Shown: positions 36,037 through 44,204 of the stretch, piece by piece | How the letters are laid out: the number at the start of each line of letters is the position of its first letter | How positions within the stretch are numbered: the first letter of the stretch is position 1 | Assembly: GCF_000424585.1 (NCBI RefSeq) | Contig: NZ_AUKE01000001.1 | Span: 330,163-394,162 of the forward strand | DNA from: Butyrivibrio sp. MC2013 | Lineage (GTDB): Bacteria; Bacillota; Clostridia; Lachnospirales; Lachnospiraceae | Direction: 5' to 3' | DNA length: 64,000 nt | Made by a program: the position numbers and the translations under genes | The notes under the pieces: model-generated | The model's input: the letters and a program-made list of their open reading frames with translations, nothing else | What the model was told of the DNA's origin: nothing | Database searches by the model: none

Positions 36037-36080
36037 GTCAAGGGGACGTGAGTCAAGGGGACGTAACAAATTGACTCACT
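36034..36080. repeat. Tandem GAGTCA-AGGGGACGT repeat with inverted end
   Basis: GAGTCAAGGGGACGT occurs twice in tandem (from 36035 and 36050), followed by AAC...TTGACTCA, which inverts the first part. The first copy overlaps the stop of the surface-gene fragment. Same family as 11493-11542. Confidence 0.75.
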
Positions 36081-36083
36081 GAT

Positions 36084-36120
36084 AGAAAAGAGGGCCCCGG
36101 GACAATTTGTCCCGGGGTCC
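36084..36120 (-). terminator. Terminator of the 1987-residue surface protein gene
   Basis: Stem of about 12 GC-rich pairs (GGACCCCGGGACAA/TTGTCCCGGGG) with a short loop, then CTCTTTTC on the minus strand, 35 bases after the stop. Confidence 0.88.
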
Positions 36121-36155
36121 TTCAAATTAATCAATTATCAGTTACTTGGAAAGCA

Positions 36156-39100
36156 TTAAATACCGCCTGTTGTCCTTACAGACTTCATTACGCTCCAACC
36201 GCCTTCATAATCGGGCTTTCCGTCTTCAGACTGAGAATCTACAACTATAGGTCTTACTCTTACGTAGTACTCTTTACCGGCTGCTACAGGTGTGCCCTCT
36301 GCATTGCTTATAGTATACGGTCCGTCTGCATCATAATCTACAACTTTAGAATATGTAGCACCCTTTCTGAAGCTGATCGATGTTGAATACTCAATCTCAT
36401 ACTTGCACTGAGCATTGCCCTCGAACTTTACGTTAAAGCTTGTGGCTGCAGGTGTTCCGATCGTTACCTCAACATCTTCAGGTCTCTCCCAGATAGGATA
36501 GAATGTTACTGTTGAACCCTTCTTGGGATTGATGGATGTCTTGGTGATATCCTGCTTGCCAGCCTTGTCATAAGCATATCCTGTGCAGATATAGCCATTC
36601 TTCTCGACATTGATAACCTTATTGTTATTGTCGATGAACGCTACCTTCAGGGCTTCTGCATTGGCTTTAACAAAGATATTTCTGTTGTAGGAAATAGGAT
36701 TCTCAAGACCATCACTATATGTGAAGCCTGTTGTGATCTTGTTTCCTGCTTCATATCTGTGTCCGCCGTTAGGATCAAATGCTGCTGTAACCTTTTCTGC
36801 CTTGAATATTGCACGGAGATTTACATCTGCATCATTGCCCTTCTTGATGACTGTTACATAATTGCCGCTCATGGTTACGCTCTGTTTATCAGCACCTGCA
36901 TTGAGCAGTTCCCATCCTACAAATGTATATCCGGGAACACTGGGTTTTTCAAGTGTTACCTTCTTACCAAAGGTAAGGGCCTTATTCTTGTACAGAGCCT
37001 TCCATGCCTTGCTGACCTTAGTAGCGCTTTCAGGCTGCAGTGTAGCCTTCAGTGTATCGTATTCAGTGCCACTTGTGATCAGAACTTCGTTATCAAGGAT
37101 TGCAAAAGCATCTATAGCCTTATTGACATGCTTGGTGTTGTTGAGTTCCCAGATAGCATATACTTTGACATTCTGCTTATTCTTGGTACCAAGTGTGCAC
37201 ATCTCAAGAGCTTCTGCAGCAGTATCTGTGAGCATCTTCTTGCCCTTCTTGTCGGCAGCAAAGCCTACGAATGTATATCCGTTCTTCTGCCATCCAAGAC
37301 CTGCGATAGTCTCTGTCTGAGAAGCATTATACTCAACACTGTATGCCGCAGCCTTAGTTACTTCCTGGCCATCCTTTACTACATTACTGCCATTAGGATA
37401 GATCTTAACATTGAAGTTAACCTCTGCAAAATTAGCAGTTACTACGATATCACCCTTAGTGGTCTGTGCCTTGATAGCTTTGACCAGCTTCTTGGAAGTG
37501 GTATAAGTAGTGGTTGTATCTCCGTTAAGTGTCCAACCTGTGAACTTGTATCCGGGCCACTTAGGTGTCGGGAACTTACTTACGCTCTTAGCCTTATATG
37601 TCTTAGGATACTTCTGCTGGTCATTGGCATGGAGATTATCATACTCAATATTGTAAAGGTTGCTGGAACTCCAGAATACATATACCTTTACGATACCTTC
37701 TTCGCTGAGAACCGCATCTCCAAACTTGGTAGCAGAATAGTAGTTCTTAAGATTGAGATTCTTTGTATATTTGCCCTTGCTATTCTTCATGCGGATCTTG
37801 CTGGCTGCCTTGTCACCATTATTGCCTCTCTGAAGAGCAAGTGCTCCGGCTGCCAGGTTGACCTTCTGACCATATTTAGCCCTTTCGCCATATACATCGC
37901 TATAGAATACGCTTCTGGTCTCGTCGTCAGCATCGATGAATTCGATGTCATATTCAACAGGAACCCAGATAGCTGTAAGCTTAGCTTTGCCATAGCTTGC
38001 AGGATCTACGCTATAAACACCATTAGCATCAGCTGTTACTGTGACGTTTGCATTGGAGATTGTCCATCCGCCAAATGTATAACCCTTCTTGGTAGGTGTC
38101 TGAAGAGCTACGCCTGTACCTGTCTTATAGGACTTGGGCTCAGACTTCTTTACCTTGCCCTTCTTAAGGTCATAGCTAAGCTTGTAGCTGTTTGCTGCCC
38201 ACTGGCCATAAAGAGTTACATTATCTTCCAGCTTGGTGATAGATGCATCAACTGCATATTTTGTGCCCTTGCCATCAGCCTGAGTATTGAAAGAGGACAG
38301 TGTATATCCGTTTCTCTTGAAAGGTGAACCATCTTCCTTGTTTGCTTCTGCAACAAATGCGCCAAGATCGAAGCTCTCATCATAAGGATGAGCACCTTCA
38401 AGAACTACTGTTTCAGCACCATCAATGTTCTGGTTGTAAGAAATGGATGCTGTGGAAACAGTATACTTTGCATACAGTGTAGCTGAGTAAAGCTTACCTG
38501 TTCTTCCTACGTTGAGGTATCCGGGGCCAAAGCCAGCAGCTGTAGAGATATTACTTGTATCATCATCCTTGTCAACATACCAATAATCAAATGTAAAGCC
38601 CTTCTTATAAGGATTAGGTATAGCAACAAATGATGTAATATCGTTAGTTGTGTAAGAAGAGATGCGATCTACGATCTTCTTCTTATCAGCAGCTGTTGAG
38701 ATATTATCGGAAGCAAATACGCCGCCATTGGTATCGAGCTTAACGGAATATGTTTCAGGCTTCCACTCTGCTGTCAGCTTTACATAATCGTCGTTTGTAG
38801 TAGACAGACTCTGGAGCACATCTCCTGTCTTATAGGACTTGCCATTGGAGCACTTCCAGCCTGACAGTGTATATCCTACTCTTGTAAACTCTTCACCAGT
38901 CAGTGTATACTTGTCGCCTACCAGAAGTTCAGTAGTATAACCTGTATAGTAGTAGGACTTTGATCCATGGTTAACGGTTGCTGATGTGATTCCGCCAAGT
39001 ACGTCAGTATCGATATCAGATACAGCAACACCGTCGCCTATATCAAAGATCACATTATAGCTTGCAACATCCCATTTAGCATAGAGCTTCATCTCAGCTG

Positions 39101-42100
39101 CGGGGATGAGCGCTGAAGTGATATCAACTTTGGTGCTAGGCTCAAGTGATGCGTCTACTGCTCCAGATGCTGTAAGAGCCCAGCCCTTAAATTCGTAACC
39201 TGCAGGAGCTGCAAAACCACATTCTTCATTGTCTGGTACAATTGCTGTGTCGCCTACAAATGTAGCCAGTGTAAAGGTCTGGTCTGCCCTAACATCTGTA
39301 CCATAATTGCTGTTAAAGATAACAGACTTAGCTGCGCCCTTCCACCTAGCCTTCAGTGCCAAAGTGTTTCCTGTTAATACATTCTTATCTACTACTGTTG
39401 AAGCTGTTGCCTGATACTCTACGTCATCAACTGTATAGAACCATCCAACAAATGTAAAGTCGGTTGTTCCGGAGCTGACATACTCAGGAGTCTCAGTGAA
39501 TCTCAGAACCTTGCCAAGTGATGTGCCGTAAGCTACAGTCTCATTTGCGCTGCCCTGATAACCGCCATTGTAATTGAATGCTACGGTTTCATTATCCGGT
39601 GTCCACTTAGCATAAACAGTGATGCCCTTCTGAATATCGGAATTGCTAACTGCCAGAGTCCAAGGGCCTGAACCTGTAAGGGGTTCTTCAAACTTGGAAT
39701 CCTTATACCATCCGTTAAATGTGTAGAAGTCCTTAACGGGTGCATAGAAGGTAATAGTCTTGGGAGTTTCTCCGGTAACATCTGCAAGCACGTTTGCAGG
39801 GTTCTTGGAGTCATTGGTAGCGCCTTCAAGGCCCTTGTAAGTTACCGTATAATATCTACCTGTTGTCTTGGGTGTCCACTTAGCATAGAAGGTAATGCCT
39901 TCTGTATCTGTGGACTTGATGGTATATTCATATGCATTATCAACGCCTGTCTTAGCAGGAACAGCTTTCTTGAATTCCTTATCTGTATACCATCCGCCGA
40001 AGTCATAGTCAGCCTTAGTTACTTCTGCTTTAGTAAGGGTGATTGTTGCAGGAGTAGCTACACCGGCATTGTTTATAGTATATGTTGTAGAGCCATCTCT
40101 TGTTGAAATACCGCCGTTAAGTTCAAATTCATATGTATGTGTTTCAGCAGTCCATGTAGCTGTTACTGTGAAAGCTGTAGCGGGTATATCAGCTTTCTTG
40201 ATAGTTACATTACCATCTTTATCAATTGTATTAGTTCCTGTTGCAATTGCCTCGGCATTATTGATCTTGAAACCTGCAAACTCATAGTTCACACGTGTAG
40301 GAGCTTTAACAACAAGATCTGCGCCATATGTAGCTTTGCCAGGTCTGTCTGTTGACCACTTTACAGGGTAAACAGTTGTGCTATCACTTGTCTCAGCATC
40401 TTTCCAAGTGATATTACTGCTTATAGGAGTGAGCTTTGCATATAATGAAAGTGCACCTGTCTTATTCTTGGTGTCAAATACGTACAATCCATCAGAATTC
40501 TTGGAAAGTGCATAAGCGCTCTCGAGAGAAGCTTCTGTGAACCATCCGCCAAACTCATATCCTGCTCCCAGTGTTGCAGATACAGATATTGCTGGAACAA
40601 GAACCTGTGTGGTTCCTGTAGCATATGTTGTTGCAACTCCGGTACCCTCGCCAACAATCTGAGTTGCCTCCAGATGAGTTGTTGCTCCGGCTTCGGATGT
40701 AGGATCAACTTTGAAATATTTAAGAGCATTGCTGTTTGCTGTAAGCTTTGCATACAGTTTCAGATTCTTAACGCCATCTGAACCTACTGTGCATTTTCCA
40801 TCAGTGGTGTCATTGATTGTTAGTAATCCTGTTTTTGCACCTTCTGTATCAAATAATACAGCTGTATTATCCTTAGAATAATACCATCCATCAAATGTAT
40901 ATCCGGGTTTGGATATTGCAGGAAGCGTTATTGCTCCACCTTCAATTTCTGAATAACTGAATACTTTACCACCATCAGTGGTTCCGCCATTAATAGTTCC
41001 GTTAGCTGTATCATATTCAGGATAGAATGCTGTCTTACTGAATACTGAACCTTCAGGAGTTACATATGTGATCCTGTAGCGGTTGTCAGTATAAGCTGCC
41101 TGGAATACAGCATCAAAACCGTCCTCATAGTTTGCATCCAAGAATTCAGATGTGAAGCTTGCTACTTGTCCACTCTCTGTAGTAGCGATAGAAGCTCCTG
41201 CTTCTGCGTTCAGGAATACCCATCTTCCATCACTTCTACCGTTGACAGCGGGAACAGAAGGAAGTGTTACTGCATTTTCACCTGTTAAAGGGGCATTGGA
41301 AACAGCATCTTCATACTCTACCCAACCTGTTGAATCAACAGCAGCAGTTACTTCAGCGTAGTACTTACCGGATTGAGCATAGCTATCTGAAGTCAACGTA
41401 TATACCAGTCCGTTTTGAGCATGCTCATACTTGCCTGATACTACTGTGCCATCTACATGTACATTAGTTATTGTTGCTTGTGTAGGTAAAGACCAAACAG
41501 ATACTGCTTCAGGACCGGCCCCTTCGAAATCTTCTTGCGTAGCAAGTCTAAATGTATAGGGGCTTCCAGTAGTTCCTAAGCCTTCTCTTATGTATATACC
41601 CTCATATTCCCCGGGATCTTCAACTAAAGGCGTTTCAGTACCAGGGGTATAATACGTCATATTTGCTTGAGCTTCGCCAGAAGCTGTAATATACTCACCT
41701 TCTACCTCGGAATAATACTTGCCTGTTACGGAATCGCCAGTAATCGTTGCGGTAACAGGGAATTCTGTAGGAAGTCTGTAATATCTAGTTCCACTTGTGT
41801 AAGTGCCTTCGGCTGCCTCATAAGTATACGGACCTCCATCATCTCCGCTTCTTGTATAATATGCAGATACGTCTGTTCCAGCCACTTCATCTGAAGGAGA
41901 TACTAACCCAACAGCAGTTGGCGCACCCGTAGGTGATAAGCTTTCACCATTTGCGTCATAAAAATGATAAGTCAGTTTATTCGCTGTTAATATTGGAGTC
42001 GGTGTTCCCGTTGGTGCCGCCTCCGCAAACCTTCCCGGCGTGCCGGGTACCCCCGAGGTGAATGCAAGCATTACTGCAAGTGCAGCACTGAGCACTCTAC

Positions 42101-42119
42101 TTAGAGATCTTTTTCTCAT
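36156..42119 (-). CDS. Large secreted InlB-repeat protein (1987 residues)
   Basis: Start set at ATG 42119, 9 bases after AAGGAG; the longer frame has no ribosome site. A signal peptide (MRKRSLSRVLSAALAVMLAFTSGVPG) is followed by threonine/glutamate-rich beta modules. About 15 InlB/Listeria-Bacteroides repeats come next, each ~65-85 residues, with GYTFDGWYYSKD, GYEFGGWFTE, NYEFAGFK, DYDFGGWYTDKEF, FYTFNGWYKDSKF, GYEFKGWAL, GYTLSGWKCSNG, GYKFTGWTLNGD and GYTFVGWELL as markers. A fibronectin-type tail ends GGWSVMKSVRTTGGI. No LPxTG or SLH domain is present, so attachment is unexplained. Such repeats form long stalks in adhesins. It has its own terminator. Confidence 0.87.
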   Translation of the reverse strand: MRKRSLSRVLSAALAVMLAFTSGVPGTPGRFAEAAPTGTPTPILTANKLTYHFYDANGESLSPTGAPTAVGLVSPSDEVAGTDVSAYYTRSGDDGGPYTYEAAEGTYTSGTRYYRLPTEFPVTATITGDSVTGKYYSEVEGEYITASGEAQANMTYYTPGTETPLVEDPGEYEGIYIREGLGTTGSPYTFRLATQEDFEGAGPEAVSVWSLPTQATITNVHVDGTVVSGKYEHAQNGLVYTLTSDSYAQSGKYYAEVTAAVDSTGWVEYEDAVSNAPLTGENAVTLPSVPAVNGRSDGRWVFLNAEAGASIATTESGQVASFTSEFLDANYEDGFDAVFQAAYTDNRYRITYVTPEGSVFSKTAFYPEYDTANGTINGGTTDGGKVFSYSEIEGGAITLPAISKPGYTFDGWYYSKDNTAVLFDTEGAKTGLLTINDTTDGKCTVGSDGVKNLKLYAKLTANSNALKYFKVDPTSEAGATTHLEATQIVGEGTGVATTYATGTTQVLVPAISVSATLGAGYEFGGWFTEASLESAYALSKNSDGLYVFDTKNKTGALSLYAKLTPISSNITWKDAETSDSTTVYPVKWSTDRPGKATYGADLVVKAPTRVNYEFAGFKINNAEAIATGTNTIDKDGNVTIKKADIPATAFTVTATWTAETHTYEFELNGGISTRDGSTTYTINNAGVATPATITLTKAEVTKADYDFGGWYTDKEFKKAVPAKTGVDNAYEYTIKSTDTEGITFYAKWTPKTTGRYYTVTYKGLEGATNDSKNPANVLADVTGETPKTITFYAPVKDFYTFNGWYKDSKFEEPLTGSGPWTLAVSNSDIQKGITVYAKWTPDNETVAFNYNGGYQGSANETVAYGTSLGKVLRFTETPEYVSSGTTDFTFVGWFYTVDDVEYQATASTVVDKNVLTGNTLALKARWKGAAKSVIFNSNYGTDVRADQTFTLATFVGDTAIVPDNEECGFAAPAGYEFKGWALTASGAVDASLEPSTKVDITSALIPAAEMKLYAKWDVASYNVIFDIGDGVAVSDIDTDVLGGITSATVNHGSKSYYYTGYTTELLVGDKYTLTGEEFTRVGYTLSGWKCSNGKSYKTGDVLQSLSTTNDDYVKLTAEWKPETYSVKLDTNGGVFASDNISTAADKKKIVDRISSYTTNDITSFVAIPNPYKKGFTFDYWYVDKDDDTSNISTAAGFGPGYLNVGRTGKLYSATLYAKYTVSTASISYNQNIDGAETVVLEGAHPYDESFDLGAFVAEANKEDGSPFKRNGYTLSSFNTQADGKGTKYAVDASITKLEDNVTLYGQWAANSYKLSYDLKKGKVKKSEPKSYKTGTGVALQTPTKKGYTFGGWTISNANVTVTADANGVYSVDPASYGKAKLTAIWVPVEYDIEFIDADDETRSVFYSDVYGERAKYGQKVNLAAGALALQRGNNGDKAASKIRMKNSKGKYTKNLNLKNYYSATKFGDAVLSEEGIVKVYVFWSSSNLYNIEYDNLHANDQQKYPKTYKAKSVSKFPTPKWPGYKFTGWTLNGDTTTTYTTSKKLVKAIKAQTTKGDIVVTANFAEVNFNVKIYPNGSNVVKDGQEVTKAAAYSVEYNASQTETIAGLGWQKNGYTFVGFAADKKGKKMLTDTAAEALEMCTLGTKNKQNVKVYAIWELNNTKHVNKAIDAFAILDNEVLITSGTEYDTLKATLQPESATKVSKAWKALYKNKALTFGKKVTLEKPSVPGYTFVGWELLNAGADKQSVTMSGNYVTVIKKGNDADVNLRAIFKAEKVTAAFDPNGGHRYEAGNKITTGFTYSDGLENPISYNRNIFVKANAEALKVAFIDNNNKVINVEKNGYICTGYAYDKAGKQDITKTSINPKKGSTVTFYPIWERPEDVEVTIGTPAATSFNVKFEGNAQCKYEIEYSTSISFRKGATYSKVVDYDADGPYTISNAEGTPVAAGKEYYVRVRPIVVDSQSEDGKPDYEGGWSVMKSVRTTGGI

Positions 42120-42430
42120 ATGGTTTTTCTCCTTTCGCAATATGCTTTTTCTCACCGGCCATCCTTGCCGGTGAAAACAACATGCTATAACTTGAAAAAA
42201 GATAACACTTACTGCTTTCCAGTCTACTGTGCGCTAATCCCGCGTTTAGTGAAGACTTGATTCCACCTCCTTTTGATATTTGACAAGCGCACAACATTTG
42301 ATGATTGCTCTCTCTTTTTCGGTTAAATAAATTGAAATAGAAAGGGGCTGGCGTAAAAATATTTAACGAAAATTTTTTAATATTTTTAGCATTATGAACA
42401 ATTGACTATTTTTATAGAAGATTGCACAAG
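42120..42430 (-). promoter_or_regulatory. Leader and upstream region of the 1987-residue surface protein gene
   Basis: Contains a stem-loop TCACCGGC/GCCGGTGA (42152-42174) just before the ribosome site, and an AAAAGGAGGTGG word (about 42265-42276) some 150 bases before the ATG, like the word in the giant gene leader. The region beyond 42300 is very AT-rich. I could not fix the promoter. Confidence 0.45.
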
Positions 42431-42464
42431 AAAAAAACTCCTTATCACATCAGTGATAAGGAGC
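42431..42464 (-). terminator. Terminator after tRNA-Lys
   Basis: Perfect 11-base stem (CTCCTTATCAC, 42438-42448 with 42453-42463), 4-base loop, then TTTTTTTCTTG on the minus strand. Confidence 0.92.
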
Positions 42465-42486
42465 CTCATAAAATCAATATCTTTAG

Positions 42487-42559
42487 TGCGCTGCCAGGGT
42501 CTCGAACCCTGGACAACCTGATTAAGAGTCAGGTGCTCTACCAACTGAGCTAGCAGCGC
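42487..42559 (-). tRNA. tRNA-Lys (anticodon CTT)
   Basis: 73 bases on the minus strand. The acceptor stem GCGCTGC/GCAGCGC, D-arm AGCTCAGTTGGTAGAGC, anticodon stem CCTGA/TCAGG with loop CTCTTAA (anticodon CTT, reading AAG) and T-arm CAGGGTTCGAGACCCTG are all intact. The CCA end is not encoded. A good terminator and promoter frame it as a single-gene unit. Confidence 0.97.
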
Positions 42560-42888
42560 ATATATGTGAACGCCACCGCAGTGACGACAGTTATAATTTA
42601 TACCACTTTTCCGAAACTAATGCAAGCCCTTTTTGGAATCTTTTTTTATAATAACATGCATTTTCTTTAGCGGACCCTTACACACTGACCTCTGTTTTTC
42701 CCTCCGTCCACGGAATCGCCATAAAGATCGCTTGTCTTTTATTATTTGTCAAAGCCTTATCAGAGTAGGCATCCAGCCATACCATGCAATCGTTTTATGT
42801 CAATAATTTTATATATAATTATTTAATCTATCCAAGTTTTGTAGTATTATTAATACATCTAATTATCTATAAAGCAAGGATGGATCCT
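42560..42888. promoter_or_regulatory. Gap between tRNA-Lys and the TetR-like gene, with the tRNA promoter
   Basis: The tRNA promoter on the minus strand is TTGCAT (42625-42620), 17 bases, TATAAA (42602-42597). The rest is AT-rich; no further gene was seen and no clear plus-strand promoter for the regulator. Confidence 0.65.
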
Positions 42889-43479
42889 ATGTATAAAGGA
42901 AAAAATAAAACGGCGCTGTCTTCTCTTGAAAAGATCTCAACTGCCCTATATGAACTCCTGAAGACACATCCATACTCATCTATTTCAATCAGTTCTATAT
43001 GCGAAAAAGCCGGGCTCTCCCGTCAAACCTTCTATTCATTGTTTGATAACAAGGATGAAGCAGCCTGTTATCTAATGGGAACTACCAGTAATTTCTTGCG
43101 CAGTGATTTATATCAAACCCGAGGCGATAACAGCCTGTGGGATATATGCGTAAGCTATGCTCATTTCCTCATTACTCACAAGGACCCACTGCATATACTC
43201 TTTATTGATAACAAGCTGGCCCCTCTCTTTTACAGATCAATTCGCGATGTCATAATAAACGATCCGAAAACGATCATACTTCTCAGAAATACTACAGACT
43301 CTCAGGAGCTTGCAGATCCGGAATTGTATGCCTCATACTGGGCATCCTGTCTAAGCGGTTTTGCAGCAACAGTCTACAGAAATTGGGACGATAGTATTAA
43401 CGAGGCTCTTTTGGCCAAGAGGTTTTATTTCTACTTGTCCGGAGATTTTGCTAAAGGTCGTTTTAAAGAACTGCAATAA
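42889..43479 (+). CDS. TetR-like transcriptional regulator
   Basis: Start set at ATG 42889, with AAGGATGG about 5 bases ahead; the longer frame upstream is hydrophobic and lacks a ribosome site. The 196-residue product has an N-terminal helix-turn-helix (about residues 12-55: SLEKISTALYELLKTHPYSSISISSICEKAGLSRQTFYSLFDNKDEA), which is the TetR signature. A helical C-terminal domain with ISYWASCLSGFAATVYRNW-like ending (here LYASYWASCLSGFAATVYRNWDDS) resembles TetR_C group regulators. No adjacent transporter or enzyme points to its target. Confidence 0.85.
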   Translation: MYKGKNKTALSSLEKISTALYELLKTHPYSSISISSICEKAGLSRQTFYSLFDNKDEAACYLMGTTSNFLRSDLYQTRGDNSLWDICVSYAHFLITHKDPLHILFIDNKLAPLFYRSIRDVIINDPKTIILLRNTTDSQELADPELYASYWASCLSGFAATVYRNWDDSINEALLAKRFYFYLSGDFAKGRFKELQ

Positions 43480-43510
43480 AAATAACCGGCGGCCATGAAC
43501 CACCGGTTAT
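43474..43510 (-). terminator. Terminator between the TetR-like and MntR-like genes
   Basis: Stem ATAACCGG/CCGGTTAT with an inner GG/CC pair. TTATTTTTATTG follows on the minus strand, so it serves the MntR-like gene; it may also stop the TetR-like transcript. Confidence 0.65.
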
Positions 43511-43562
43511 ACTTATGCCTTTTAGATCTGCTATAGCTCCATTATGTCATATATGAAAAAGA

Positions 43563-43952
43563 TTATTTCCAGCTTGCGCAAAGCTTCTCAATGGCCCTGA
43601 AGGATTCCTCGCTGATATCATGCTCAATCCTGCAGGCATCTTCCCTTGCTATCTCCTCATCCACACCCATAGCCACAAAGAAGCTTGTAAGAGTCTTGTG
43701 CCTGGTGTAGATCTTCTCTGCTATCTCCTGGCCCTTATCTGTCAGAGTGATGAAGCCTGAATGGTTCATCTCCAGGTATCCGTTCTCTCTAAGGCGCTTC
43801 ACAGCTATGCTGACACTGGGCTTGGTAACCGAGAGCATCTCTGCTATATCTACGCTTCGAATGTACCCGTTCTTTTCTTTTAACATGAGCATAGCCTCCA
43901 GATAGTCTTCTGCTGACTTTCCAAGGCTCTTATCTGCAAGCTTATCTGCCAT
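43563..43952 (-). CDS. MntR/DtxR-family metal-dependent regulator
   Basis: Start set at ATG 43952 after GGAGGAAAGCT (129 residues); the GTG five codons earlier lies on top of the ribosome site. It opens KSLGKSAEDYLEAMLMLKEKNGYIRSVDIAEMLSVTKPSVSIAVKRLRENGYL, the winged helix of the DtxR/MntR family. The dimer/metal domain follows with TRHKTLTSFFVAMGVDEEIAREDACRIEHDISEESF, including the E.H-type metal ligands. There is no SH3 domain, so it is MntR-length. These proteins repress manganese or iron uptake when metal is bound. A TATAAT at 44024-44019 (minus) is a likely -10. No transporter gene is adjacent. Confidence 0.9.
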   Translation of the reverse strand: MADKLADKSLGKSAEDYLEAMLMLKEKNGYIRSVDIAEMLSVTKPSVSIAVKRLRENGYLEMNHSGFITLTDKGQEIAEKIYTRHKTLTSFFVAMGVDEEIAREDACRIEHDISEESFRAIEKLCASWK

Positions 43953-44123
43953 AGCTTTCCTCCACACGCTATTTATCTATCTCATACACTTTCAGCCCCA
44001 AGGGACCTGCCTTAAAAAATTATAACATTTTAGCGATTCTATTACTATATCGAGAACTATATAAGTTCCACAGCTGGGCATCCCCGGTATTGTATGATCC
44101 AGATACTTAATCAATCTTTTTCA

Positions 44124-44169
44124 TATAAAAAGGGTTATCTCCCGGCATTAGCAGGAAATAACCCTTTTA
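44124..44169 (-). terminator. Terminator of the GH5 gene
   Basis: Stem AAAAGGGTTAT/ATAACCCTTTT with imperfect inner pairs, then TTTTTATATG on the minus strand, 36 bases after the stop. Confidence 0.85.
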
Positions 44170-44204
44170 TTGACCCTTACGGGTAAGAGAGCTCTATATC
44201 AGCA

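Noticed and set aside
36759..38327. 522-codon plus-strand frame rich in Cys and Ile
   Set aside because: Antisense to the InlB-repeat gene in a fixed codon phase; composition is that of a complementary-strand artefact.
42120..42300. Cyclic di-GMP riboswitch in the leader of the 1987-residue surface gene
   Set aside because: A diguanylate cyclase is present in the window and the leader is structured, but the conserved GEMM core words are absent.
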